Shown here piece by piece: positions 1 through 8,936 of a DNA stretch of 9,412 nucleotides. The DNA comes from an uncultured Micrococcales bacterium (GTDB taxonomy: Bacteria; Actinomycetota; Actinomycetes; Actinomycetales; Microbacteriaceae). Below the pieces are notes generated by a model. The model worked only from the letters and a program-made list of their open reading frames with translations, had not been told where the DNA came from and made no database searches. The stretch is taken from contig CAIKYE010000154.1 of the NCBI GenBank assembly GCA_903831585.1, positions 1 to 9,412 on the forward strand. The letters run 5' to 3'. Position 1 is the first letter of the stretch. Each line of letters opens with the position of its first letter. Made by a program: the position numbers and the translations under genes.

Positions 1-510
1 GCTGAATTGGTTGTCGAAGTTTCACAAGCAGAGGACCTCGGGCCATTCGGTCGAGACCAGGTATCAATTTTGCTTCGTAGCTATGCCGCCGCCGAGCCGA
101 GGCCAATAGCCAAATCAGCCAGCGGTGGCGAGCTTTCGCGAATCATGTTGGCGATCGAGGTGGTTCTGGCAAAGGGAAGCACAACTCCGACTTTCATATT
201 TGACGAAGTTGACGCCGGAGTGGGCGGGGCAGCGGCAATTGAGGTTGGCAGGCGATTGGCTCGACTGAGCAAGCAAGCCCAGGTAATAGTCATAACCCAT
301 TTGGCTCAGGTTGCCGCCTTCGCAGACAACCATCAACGCGTGCTCAAAACTCAAAACGGAGACATTACCGAGTCAGACGTGGCCAGCCTTTCTGGAGCCG
401 ACCGCGAGGCCGAACTGGCGAGAATGCTCTCGGGTCTCTCTGACTCAACTTCGGCGAGGCAACACGCCGCAGAGCTAATGTCAATGGCAAACGCCCAGCC
501 AAGTTTCTAG
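1..510 (+). CDS. recN: DNA repair protein RecN, C-terminal part (5' end outside the window)
   Basis: RecN is an SMC-like ABC ATPase that acts in the cytoplasm on DNA double-strand breaks during recombinational repair. Only the C-terminal ATPase lobe is present, and the reading frame is open from base 1. The ABC signature SGGELSR lies at 121-141. The Walker B segment FDEVD is at 199-213, followed by the D-loop-like AGVGG. The switch histidine in ITHLAQVAAFAD is at about 292-327. The order and spacing are those of RecN rather than of SMC or a transporter ATPase. The Walker A half and the coiled coil must lie upstream. The gene ends with TAG 14 nt before pyrG. Family assignment is secure; nothing can be said about the start. 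Confidence 0.96.
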   Translation, partial: AELVVEVSQAEDLGPFGRDQVSILLRSYAAAEPRPIAKSASGGELSRIMLAIEVVLAKGSTTPTFIFDEVDAGVGGAAAIEVGRRLARLSKQAQVIVITHLAQVAAFADNHQRVLKTQNGDITESDVASLSGADREAELARMLSGLSDSTSARQHAAELMSMANAQPSF

Positions 511-516
511 TAAACT
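511..516 (+). promoter_or_regulatory. Candidate -10 element for pyrG, possibly giving a leaderless mRNA
   Basis: The hexamer TAAACT directly follows the recN stop codon and fits the actinobacterial -10 pattern TAnnnT. It ends 8 nt before the pyrG ATG, so transcription from it would start at or very near the first codon. The 14-nt gap holds only a weak GAAG that could pair with 16S rRNA. No good -35 hexamer is visible about 17 nt upstream. The call rests on position and one short match, so it is tentative. Confidence 0.35.
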
Positions 517-518
517 GA

Positions 519-2751
<2,233 letters not shown>

Positions 2752-2753
2752 CC

Positions 2754-3677
2754 TTGTCTCTCGACAAATCGGTCGAGTCCTACATCAGGCAACTCGCAAT
2801 CGAGCGCGGTCTTGCCAAGAACACACTCTTGGCCTATCGACGCGATCTTCGAAACTACTGCGATTTTCTGCAGCGCGCGCAGGTAGACGACTTTTCGCAA
2901 GTTTCTGAGCAACGGGTTGCCGACTATGCGCAATCTTTGGTTCAAGCGCGAGGGTTGGCATCTTCATCTGTTGCTCGCATGCTTGCGGCAGTTCGTGGGC
3001 TGCACAAATTCTTGCTAACCGAAAATCAAATTGGGCAGGATGTTGCCAGTGCCGTAAAACCCCCGAAGGCTAGCCGCAGATTGCCCAAAGCCATTTCGGT
3101 CGAAGAGATCGAGAGATTGCTTGATGCAGCCGGACCATCTGCCGAAGCTACAGACTCGGTGTCATCGATTCGCGTTCGTGACAGGGCTTTGCTCGAATTG
3201 CTCTATGCCACAGGCGCTCGCGTGAGCGAGGTGGTCAACCTAGATCTCGATGACCTGGTCGACCCAACCCTGGTTCGGCTATTCGGCAAGGGTTCGAAAG
3301 AACGAATCGTGCCGGTTGGTGGCTATGCGCAGCGAGCCCTGCAGGCCTACCTCGTTCGAATTCGTCCCGGTTTAGCCAAACTAGGTAAAGGCACTCCGGC
3401 CCTGTTCTTGAACCAGCGCGGTGGTCGCCTGAGTCGGCAGAGTGCCTGGCAAATCATCACGGATGCCGCCTCGGAGGCCAATTTGCAGAGCGAAATCTCT
3501 CCGCACACCCTGCGGCACTCTTTTGCCACCCACCTTCTCGAAGGTGGTGCTGATGTGCGAGTGGTGCAGGAATTGCTCGGCCACTCGTCTGTTGCCACTA
3601 CCCAGATTTACACCCTGGTTACGGTCGATCGGCTCAGGGAGATCTATGCCATGGCTCATCCGAGAGCTCGAAAGTAG
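2754..3677 (+). CDS. xerD: Tyrosine recombinase XerD
   Basis: XerD acts with XerC at the chromosomal dif site near the terminus to resolve chromosome dimers before division. The 307-residue protein has an N-terminal SAM-like core-binding domain (about 5-90, with GLAKNTLLAYRRDL) and a C-terminal catalytic domain (about 110-300). All catalytic residues of the family are visible: Arg156 in GARVSE, Lys179 in FGKGSKE, His251 and Arg254 in SPHTLRHS, His277 in LLGHSS and nucleophile Tyr286 in TQIYT. The spacing closely matches E. coli XerD. The start is TTG, 2 nt after the NUDIX stop, with a purine-rich ribosome site in front. It is chosen as XerD rather than XerC, an integron integrase or a phage integrase because of overall similarity and the conserved location between the pyrG/NUDIX pair and parA/scpAB. 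No dif-like sequence was seen in the window. Confidence 0.95.
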   Translation: MSLDKSVESYIRQLAIERGLAKNTLLAYRRDLRNYCDFLQRAQVDDFSQVSEQRVADYAQSLVQARGLASSSVARMLAAVRGLHKFLLTENQIGQDVASAVKPPKASRRLPKAISVEEIERLLDAAGPSAEATDSVSSIRVRDRALLELLYATGARVSEVVNLDLDDLVDPTLVRLFGKGSKERIVPVGGYAQRALQAYLVRIRPGLAKLGKGTPALFLNQRGGRLSRQSAWQIITDAASEANLQSEISPHTLRHSFATHLLEGGADVRVVQELLGHSSVATTQIYTLVTVDRLREIYAMAHPRARK

Positions 3678-3701
3678 CCCGAAATGCGGTCGGCGAGGCC
3701 T

Positions 3702-3710
3702 TGGTAGACT
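3702..3710 (+). promoter_or_regulatory. Candidate extended -10 promoter for the parA-scpAB operon
   Basis: TGGTAGACT fits an extended -10 element (TGn followed by TAnnnT, here TAGACT at 3705-3710) in the only sizeable gap of the window. It would start transcription near 3717 and leave a leader of about 24 nt that contains the parA ribosome site. No clear -35 hexamer is visible around 3682-3687. The element resembles TAAACT in front of pyrG. Tentative. Confidence 0.42.
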
Positions 3711-3728
3711 TCTAAGCGAACTTCACCC

Positions 3729-3734
3729 GGGAGG
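3729..3734 (+). promoter_or_regulatory. Strong ribosome binding site deciding the GTG start of parA
   Basis: GGGAGG is a near-consensus Shine-Dalgarno sequence, 6 nt before GTG 3741. It is the clearest ribosome site in the window and fixes the parA start at the GTG rather than at an internal ATG. Confidence 0.75.
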
Positions 3735-3740
3735 ATCTAA

Positions 3741-4580
3741 GTGGCTAAAAAAGTTGTCGAGACCGACACGCGCTTTGCTATCCCCAAAAAACTGACCTCG
3801 CACGGCCCAGCCCGAATTATTGCGATGTGCAACCAAAAGGGTGGAGTTGGCAAGACCACAACCGCTGTGAACCTGGCTGCCGCGCTTGCAGAGTACGGTC
3901 GAAAAGTTCTGGTCGTCGATTTTGATCCTCAGGGCGCACTGAGCACCCACCTCGGCGTGATTGCAGTTCCGGGTGAGATTGCCACAATCTATGACCTGTT
4001 GAAGGGAACCATCAAGGATCCGCACGAGGTGATTCGCAAATCGCCAGTCAAAAACCTAGATCTCATTCCAGCGAACATCGATCTATCAGTCGCCGAAATT
4101 GAGTTGGTGGGTGAGGTTGCCCGCGAAAGCATCCTTGCGAACATTCTGCGCAAAGTCGCCGATGAATACGATGTCATCATTATTGACTGCCAACCTTCAC
4201 TTGGTTTGCTCAACGTGAATGCACTAACCGCTGCGCACGGCGTTCTGATACCGATGGCAACAGACTTCTTTGCGCTGCGCGGTGTTGCCTTACTAAAAGA
4301 CCAGATCAATAAGGTGCAAGATCGCTTGAACCCGGCCATCAAACTCGACGGCATTCTGGTAACCATGCACGAGCGCACGCTGCACTCGAAAGAGGTGCTG
4401 GATCGTTTGAACGAGGCCTTTGGCAGTTTCGTTTTCAAAACGCAAATCTCGCGTGCCGTGAAATTCAAGGATGCAACTGTTGCGCAGTTGCCAATTACCG
4501 CATATGCGCCGACTTCAGACGCAGCCGAGAGTTACCGCTCGGTAGCAAGAGAATTGATTTCTCGTGGCTGCGCCCCATAG
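3741..4580 (+). CDS. parA: ParA/Soj-family ATPase linked to scpAB
   Basis: A 279-residue P-loop ATPase of the ParA/MinD class, proteins that cycle between ATP dimers bound to DNA and ADP monomers to position chromosomes or other cargo. The deviant Walker A motif KGGVGKTTT (33-41) has both signature Lys33 and P-loop Lys38. Switch I-like DFDPQG carries Asp62, and Walker B is VIIIDCQPSLG with Asp149. The C-terminal ITAYAPTSDAAESYR segment is typical of ParA. The first 24 residues before the ATPase core are basic and variable. Start is GTG 3741 with a strong ribosome site. No parB or parS is adjacent, and the chromosomal parAB pair normally lies near oriC, so this is probably the second, ScpAB-linked ParA of Actinobacteria (Rv1708-like, as I recall). 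Its cargo is not evident; a role with SMC-ScpAB in chromosome organisation is inferred from linkage only. Confidence 0.93.
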   Translation: MAKKVVETDTRFAIPKKLTSHGPARIIAMCNQKGGVGKTTTAVNLAAALAEYGRKVLVVDFDPQGALSTHLGVIAVPGEIATIYDLLKGTIKDPHEVIRKSPVKNLDLIPANIDLSVAEIELVGEVARESILANILRKVADEYDVIIIDCQPSLGLLNVNALTAAHGVLIPMATDFFALRGVALLKDQINKVQDRLNPAIKLDGILVTMHERTLHSKEVLDRLNEAFGSFVFKTQISRAVKFKDATVAQLPITAYAPTSDAAESYRSVARELISRGCAP

Positions 4581-5382
4581 CCAAGATCAAGTGACCGAGC
4601 ACACTTCAGGCTTCTCTCTGAGCCTCGGAAACTTCGACGGACCTTTTGATTTGCTGCTATCTCTGATTAGCAAGCATGAGCTAGACATCACCGAAATATC
4701 GTTGAGCAAGGTTACTGACGAGTTCATTTCTTATCTCAAGACTCTTGACGACCACGAGGAACTCGAGCAGGCCAGTGAATTTCTGGTTGTGGCCGCCACA
4801 CTGCTCGATATGAAGATTGCCGGGTTGCTCCCTCAGGGCGAGGTCGCCAACCCAGAAGACGTCGCGATGCTTCAGGCCAGAGACCTGTTGTTTGCTCGTC
4901 TGCTGCAATATCGAGCATTCAAAGACATTTCGGCCTGGTTTAACGCCGGCCTTGCTTCAGAGAGTCTGCGTTCGGCCAGAGACGTTCGCATCGAGGAGCG
5001 ATTCCGCGAGCAGAAACCTGAACTGGTTTGGAAGATGAGTCTCGAAGATTTTGCAAAACTCGCCGAAGACGTTCTCACCCCAAAGGTTATTGACGGCGTT
5101 GGCTTTAGCCACCTTCACGCGCCGCGAGTCAGCATTCGTGAGCAGGCGGGCGAAGTCGTGGCCATGTTGCGCGGCAGAACCTCAATTACTTTTCGCGAAG
5201 TGATTAGTGCCGTTAAAGACCGAGCAATTGTGGTCGCACGTTTTCTAGCGGTTCTTGAGCTATACCGCCTGTCTGCAATTAGCTTCGAGCAAGATAGCCC
5301 ACTTGGTGATTTGAACATCACCTGGCGTGAATCCAACTTTGATGACGAACAACTAGCCGCCTTGGGAGCAGATTATGAATGA
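4564..5382 (+). CDS. scpA: Segregation and condensation protein A (SMC kleisin)
   Basis: ScpA is the kleisin subunit that bridges the heads of the SMC dimer and, with ScpB, forms the bacterial condensin that organises and separates newly replicated chromosomes. The N-terminal helical domain carries the family hallmark NFDGPFDLLLSLISKHELDI (23-42), which binds the SMC neck; ITEISLSKVTDEFI follows. The C-terminal winged helix (about 195-265) ends with the QDSPLGDLNITW segment and would contact the SMC cap. The 272-residue length is typical. GTG 4564 overlaps parA by 17 nt. GTG 4591 is an equally plausible start, 10 nt after the parA stop, and would remove only nine unconserved residues; neither has a strong ribosome site. 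scpB follows with an 8-nt overlap, as in most bacteria. Confidence 0.95.
   Translation: MAAPHSQDQVTEHTSGFSLSLGNFDGPFDLLLSLISKHELDITEISLSKVTDEFISYLKTLDDHEELEQASEFLVVAATLLDMKIAGLLPQGEVANPEDVAMLQARDLLFARLLQYRAFKDISAWFNAGLASESLRSARDVRIEERFREQKPELVWKMSLEDFAKLAEDVLTPKVIDGVGFSHLHAPRVSIREQAGEVVAMLRGRTSITFREVISAVKDRAIVVARFLAVLELYRLSAISFEQDSPLGDLNITWRESNFDDEQLAALGADYE
5364..5368 (+). promoter_or_regulatory. Ribosome binding site of scpB
   Basis: GGGAG inside the end of scpA, 6 nt before the scpB ATG. It supports the start that overlaps scpA by 8 nt. Confidence 0.6.
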
Positions 5383-6019
5383 CAACTTATTGCCGGAACG
5401 GGCAGAAATAGACGAGAGCTTCGACGTTAGTGCCGAAGCAACAATCGAGCCACCCGTCGCACTTTCTGAGCAGGAGTTGCGCGGTGCGGTAGAGGCAATA
5501 TTGATGATCACAGATGCGCCAATTTCTCTGCTGGCAATCGCAGCGGCGCTTGAAACTCCGGTGAATCTTGTTCGAACAGTGGTGCAGCAATTGCAGGCCG
5601 ACTACAACGGCGAGAACGGCACAGTCCAGCGCGGATTCGAGCTTCGTGAGGTTGGCGGCGGCTGGCGTATTTTTGTTCGTCAAGACTTTGACTGGGCCGT
5701 TCGCATGTTTGTTGCCAACGAGAGCCCATCCAAGCTTTCTCAGGCGGCGCTCGAGACGTTAGCCGTGATCGCATACAAGCAACCAGTTTCTAGAGGTCAG
5801 GTTGCCTCGATACGAGCCGTAAACGTGGACTCTGTCGTGAAGACTTTGCTAAGTCGCGGCCTCATCACTGAACTCTTCACCGATAGCGAAACCGGGGCAA
5901 TCAACTATGGAACAACTTCTCTCATGCTAGAACTGCTGGGCATCAACTCACTCGATGACCTTCCGATGATCAGCCCGTACCTGCCTGATGCGGACAGTGA
6001 TTTCGATGCAAACTTCTAG
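5375..6019 (+). CDS. scpB: Segregation and condensation protein B
   Basis: ScpB dimerises and wraps the central part of ScpA, completing the SMC-ScpAB condensin. The 214-residue protein has an acidic N-terminal tail (1-32), then two winged-helix domains. The first (about 33-112) begins with LRGAVEAILMITDAPISL and includes FELREVGGGWRIFVR. The second (about 115-190) has SKLSQAALETLAVIAYKQPV and VDSVVKTLLSRGLI, both recognisable ScpB segments. The acidic C-terminus (SPYLPDADSDFDANF) is usual. ATG 5375 overlaps scpA by 8 nt and is preceded by GGGAG, so the pair is probably translationally coupled, consistent with stoichiometric subunits. No smc gene is in the window. Confidence 0.95.
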   Translation: MNDNLLPERAEIDESFDVSAEATIEPPVALSEQELRGAVEAILMITDAPISLLAIAAALETPVNLVRTVVQQLQADYNGENGTVQRGFELREVGGGWRIFVRQDFDWAVRMFVANESPSKLSQAALETLAVIAYKQPVSRGQVASIRAVNVDSVVKTLLSRGLITELFTDSETGAINYGTTSLMLELLGINSLDDLPMISPYLPDADSDFDANF

Positions 6020-6821
6020 TCCAGACGAAGAGCAGGGCGTTCGCCTGCAGAAGGTAATGGCCGCGGCGGGCGTGGCTTCTCGACGCGTCTGCGAAGACCT
6101 CATTGTTCGAGGTCAGGTAACTGTGAATGGCAAGCGCGTGACCGAACTTGGCACGCGAGTCGATCCTGAAGTTGACCGAGTCACGGTTAGCGGCATGCCG
6201 ATTCAGCTGGATGTTTCAAAGGTCTACCTGGCGCTAAACAAGCCGGTAGGCGTGGTCAGCAGCATGGCCGATGAGAATGGCAGAGCCGACCTAAGTCAAT
6301 TCGTTGAGGGTTACGAAAGGGTTTTCAACGTTGGCCGACTTGATGCCGAGACCAGTGGGCTGATCATTATGACTAACGACGGCGATCTAGCCCACAAACT
6401 AGCCCACCCAAAGTTCGGAGTCACCAAGACCTATGTTGTGCGAGTTCAGGGTGTCATCGAACCGGGCATAATTCACAAGTTGCTAAGTGGTTTCGACCTC
6501 GAAGACGGATTCATCAAGGCCGACAAGGCGAAGTTGGTGCAGGTCGCTATTGGCGAGAGCTTGCTCGAGATTGAATTGCACTCGGGTCGCAATCGCATAG
6601 TTCGCAGAATGTTTGAGTTTTTGGGTCATCCGGTTCTCGGACTGGTGCGAAAGCAATTCGGTTCGATTCAACTAGGCCCGCTTAAGGCAGGCAAGGTTCG
6701 TGAACTAAGCAAAGTTGAGATCGGTGCGCTATTGAAAGCGGCCGAAGGCAAGCCGATGCGCCCGTCGCAGGCGGCTAAGCGGGCACCACACGTTAATCCG
6801 GCGAAGGCAAGGGGCAAGTAA
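6006..6821 (+). CDS. rluB: RluB/RsuA-type rRNA pseudouridine synthase
   Basis: This enzyme converts a specific uridine to pseudouridine in rRNA, most likely in the large subunit RNA by analogy with RluB. With the start used here it has 271 residues: an S4 RNA-binding domain (about 12-60, RLQKVMAAAGVASRR and VTVNGKRV), then the catalytic domain (about 68-245). Catalytic Asp113 lies in GRLDAETSGLIIMTNDGDLA. SGRNRIVRRMFEFLGHPVLG and the following LVRKQFGSIQLGPL are typical of the RsuA/RluB/RluE/RluF group. The last 25 residues form a basic, proline-containing tail. ATG 6006 overlaps scpB by 14 nt; in-frame ATG 5988 and GTG 5997 would add six or three residues, and no start has a clear ribosome site. 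Linkage to scpB is widespread in Gram-positive bacteria. The target base cannot be told from sequence; the rluB name is by family and location. Confidence 0.9.
   Translation: MQTSSPDEEQGVRLQKVMAAAGVASRRVCEDLIVRGQVTVNGKRVTELGTRVDPEVDRVTVSGMPIQLDVSKVYLALNKPVGVVSSMADENGRADLSQFVEGYERVFNVGRLDAETSGLIIMTNDGDLAHKLAHPKFGVTKTYVVRVQGVIEPGIIHKLLSGFDLEDGFIKADKAKLVQVAIGESLLEIELHSGRNRIVRRMFEFLGHPVLGLVRKQFGSIQLGPLKAGKVRELSKVEIGALLKAAEGKPMRPSQAAKRAPHVNPAKARGK
6809..6814 (+). promoter_or_regulatory. Ribosome binding site of aroH
   Basis: AAGGGG near the end of rluB, 9 nt before the aroH ATG. It supports ATG 6824, which gives a full-length AroH-class protein. Confidence 0.55.
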
Positions 6822-6823
6822 AC

Positions 6824-7186
6824 ATGGCACTGAGAGCAATCCGTGGAGCAATTCAGCTCGATACCGACGAACGTGAGCACTTGCTGAAATCGACTGCCGA
6901 ACTTTTGTCGAAGGTTTTGCACGTGAACAACATCGATAGCTCATCGCTGGTGTCAATTCTTTTCACGGCAACGCCAGACATAACCAGCGAATTCCCTGCA
7001 CTTGCTGCAAGAGAGCTAGGTCTCGGCGATGTTCCGTTGATGTGTTTCGTTGAAATGGATGTCAAGCAAGCACTAGATCGAGTGATTCGAGTCATGGTCT
7101 ATGCCGACATAGAAACTAGTCGCAAGGAAATTCAGCATGTCTACCTGCGCGGTGCTACCGCGCTTCGATTGGATCTAGCTCAGTGA
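6824..7186 (+). CDS. aroH: Chorismate mutase, AroH class
   Basis: Chorismate mutase rearranges chorismate to prephenate, the branch point to tyrosine and phenylalanine. The 120-residue protein belongs to the trimeric AroH (Bacillus subtilis) fold, not to the helical AroQ class. Active-site residues known from the B. subtilis enzyme are present at nearly the same positions: Arg7 in RAIRGAI, Phe57 and Arg63 in EFPALAARELG, Cys74 and Glu77 in CFVEMD, Arg89 in IRVMVY and Tyr107 in HVYLRGA. Length and residues indicate an intact enzyme. It starts 2 nt after rluB and overlaps tyrA by 4 nt (GTGA), so the two consecutive pathway enzymes are probably coupled. No regulatory domain is fused to it. Confidence 0.96.
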   Translation: MALRAIRGAIQLDTDEREHLLKSTAELLSKVLHVNNIDSSSLVSILFTATPDITSEFPALAARELGLGDVPLMCFVEMDVKQALDRVIRVMVYADIETSRKEIQHVYLRGATALRLDLAQ

Positions 7187-8265
7187 CCTCACGCACTCAG
7201 GGAACAGTTCGCGTTGTAGGTGCCGGTTTGATTGGCACCAGCGTTGGCCTTGCCTTGAGCAAATTGGGTGTCGACGTGTGCGTCGAAGACATTTCGCCAG
7301 CCGTTCGAGCGCTCTCGATTGATTACGGGGCCGGTCGTGCGCCTTTGTCTGACGACACCCCAAGCCTGATTTTGGTTTGTGTTCCACCAGATGTCACCGC
7401 TGCGGTTGTGGCGAGAGAACTCGAGTCATTTCCAAAAGCTTTCGTAACAGATGTGGCCAGCGTCAAGTCGGCAATTTTGACTGAACTTAGCGAGAAGGGT
7501 GCAGATCTCACCCGCTATGTTGGCTCACACCCGATGGCTGGAAGAGAGCGAGGAGGCGCAGCCTCAGGTCGCGCAGATCTCTTCTTTGGTCGGGTCTGGG
7601 TTATCTCACCAACAGATCTGAGCACATCCAAGGCGATTCAAGCGGTCGAGAACCTGGCCCTAGATCTCACAGCATCGCCGATTTCGGTTTCGGCGGCTGA
7701 TCACGATCGAGCCGTTGCTTATGTCTCTCACCTTCCCCAATTGGTCTCTAGTCTCACCGCAGCCGCACTGCTTGATGCCGCAGATTCAGATATTGCCCTG
7801 GCCGGGCAGGGAGTGCGTGACACAACTCGCATCGCGGCTAGCGACCCAAAACTTTGGCTGCAGATTCTTGCAGCAAACGCAACCGAAGTGCGCGCCGTGC
7901 TTGGCCGCTTGCAGGCGGATCTAAACTCGGTGGCCGCAGCCCTTGATCGGCCAGAAGTCAGCGGTTCGCTTTCTACATTAAACTCGCTGCTTGAGCGTGG
8001 CAATGCGGGCGTTGCCAAACTTCCGGGTAAACACGGCACCAAAGCAACTATCTATTCGGTCACCACGGTGATGATTGACGACAAGCCCGGTGAGTTAGCG
8101 CGGTTGCTTACCGAAATTGGTGAGATCGGTGTCAACCTCGAAGAAATCAAACTCGAACATTCCCCTAGCAGTCCGGTAGGACTAGTCGAGGTCTCGGTGC
8201 TACCTGCGGTTGAGGCAACTCTGGTAGCCGCGCTTGCAGAACGCGGCTGGAAGTTAGTCGGCTGA
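7183..8265 (+). CDS. tyrA: Prephenate dehydrogenase with C-terminal ACT domain
   Basis: TyrA oxidatively decarboxylates prephenate to 4-hydroxyphenylpyruvate using NAD(P)+, the committed step to tyrosine. The 360-residue protein starts with a Rossmann fold (about 8-165) whose dinucleotide loop is VVGAGLIGTS (11-20). Catalytic His116 lies in SHPMAGRE, and a second conserved His183 in SHLPQLVSS belongs to the helical dimerisation domain (about 170-280). Residues about 289-360 form an ACT domain (YSVTTVMIDDKPGELARLL onward), as in Bacillus-type TyrA, suggesting feedback control by an aromatic amino acid, probably tyrosine. An arogenate dehydrogenase activity cannot be excluded, since cofactor and substrate preference are not readable here. 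GTG 7183 overlaps the aroH stop by 4 nt; the cmk ATG shares one base with its stop (TGATG). Confidence 0.96.
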   Translation: MTSRTQGTVRVVGAGLIGTSVGLALSKLGVDVCVEDISPAVRALSIDYGAGRAPLSDDTPSLILVCVPPDVTAAVVARELESFPKAFVTDVASVKSAILTELSEKGADLTRYVGSHPMAGRERGGAASGRADLFFGRVWVISPTDLSTSKAIQAVENLALDLTASPISVSAADHDRAVAYVSHLPQLVSSLTAAALLDAADSDIALAGQGVRDTTRIAASDPKLWLQILAANATEVRAVLGRLQADLNSVAAALDRPEVSGSLSTLNSLLERGNAGVAKLPGKHGTKATIYSVTTVMIDDKPGELARLLTEIGEIGVNLEEIKLEHSPSSPVGLVEVSVLPAVEATLVAALAERGWKLVG

Positions 8266-8936
8266 TGAGCAAGATCATCGTTGCAATTGATGGCCCTGCG
8301 GGTTCGGGAAAATCTAGCGTTAGCAAACAACTGGCCCGAGCCTTCAAGTTTGCCTACCTAGACACCGGTGCGGCCTACCGCGCCTTGGCCTGGGCAACGC
8401 TGAACGGGCTCAGCTTCGAGAAAATCGCAACCGATGATTTCGAAAAAGAATTCGATTATTCGATTTCTACCGACCCCGATGACTTCTGGGTTCGAGTGGG
8501 CGCTCACGATGTCACCGAGGCAATTCGCACCGCATTGATTTCAGAGACGGTGAGTTCTGTAGCCGCACTTGCCAACGTGCGCGAGTTTATGAAGAGACTC
8601 ACCAAGAGAATTGTTGACGAGTGCGCGTTCGAAGGCGCGGTGGTTGAGGGTAGGGACATAACAACCGTCGTCTACCCGGATGCTCAAAGTAGGCTTCTGT
8701 TAACTGCCTCTGAGGCGATACGATTGGACCGTAGGTCTAAAGAGCTCTCGGCAGATTCGGCAAAGGCCGTGGTCAATCAAGTCTCCAAACGAGACGAAAA
8801 CGATTCCAAGATTGTTGACTTTATGAATGCCGCACCCGGAGTCACTCTCGTTGATTCCTCAGACCTAGATTTTGATCAAACCGTTTCGGTCATGATTGCC
8901 CAGATAAATGCTGACCTGAAAGCGAGCGCTCAATGA
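8265..8936 (+). CDS. cmk: Cytidylate kinase
   Basis: Cmk phosphorylates CMP and dCMP with ATP, recycling nucleotides from RNA turnover. The 223-residue length is typical. The P-loop GPAGSGKSS is at 10-18, followed by LDTGAAYRA (32-40), the nucleotide-binding [14 protein letters not shown] with Arg130 and Asp131, and RDENDS (176-181), whose arginine and aspartates bind the CMP moiety. The Thr-Thr in GRDITT, where many other phyla have Gly-Thr, fits actinobacterial Cmk as I recall it. ATG 8265 shares one base with the tyrA stop; GGAAG at 8249-8253 may serve as its ribosome site. The der ATG overlaps its stop by 4 nt (ATGA). The cmk-der pairing is conserved across Actinobacteria. Confidence 0.97.
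   Translation: MSKIIVAIDGPAGSGKSSVSKQLARAFKFAYLDTGAAYRALAWATLNGLSFEKIATDDFEKEFDYSISTDPDDFWVRVGAHDVTEAIRTALISETVSSVAALANVREFMKRLTKRIVDECAFEGAVVEGRDITTVVYPDAQSRLLLTASEAIRLDRRSKELSADSAKAVVNQVSKRDENDSKIVDFMNAAPGVTLVDSSDLDFDQTVSVMIAQINADLKASAQ

Noticed and set aside
3678..3740. Searched the xerD-parA gap for a dif, parS or terminator element.
   Set aside because: There is no 28-bp dif-like inverted arrangement, no parS-like 16-bp palindrome, and no stem followed by T residues.
3442..3795. 117-codon plus-strand frame spanning the xerD end and parA start.
   Set aside because: It is out of frame with both well-supported genes, has no recognisable motif, and would run through the parA ribosome site.
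3989..4468. 159-codon open frame on the minus strand inside parA.
   Set aside because: It is fully antisense to a clear ParA gene, has no recognisable domain, and its composition is that of a shadow frame of a codon-biased gene.
8226..8248. Perfect 7-bp inverted repeat (AGCCGCG / CGCGGCT, 9-nt loop) just before cmk, considered as a terminator or translation-control hairpin.
   Set aside because: It lies inside the tyrA coding sequence, has no following T-run, and a stem of this size is expected by chance in a window this long. It does adjoin the possible cmk ribosome site, but nothing else supports function.
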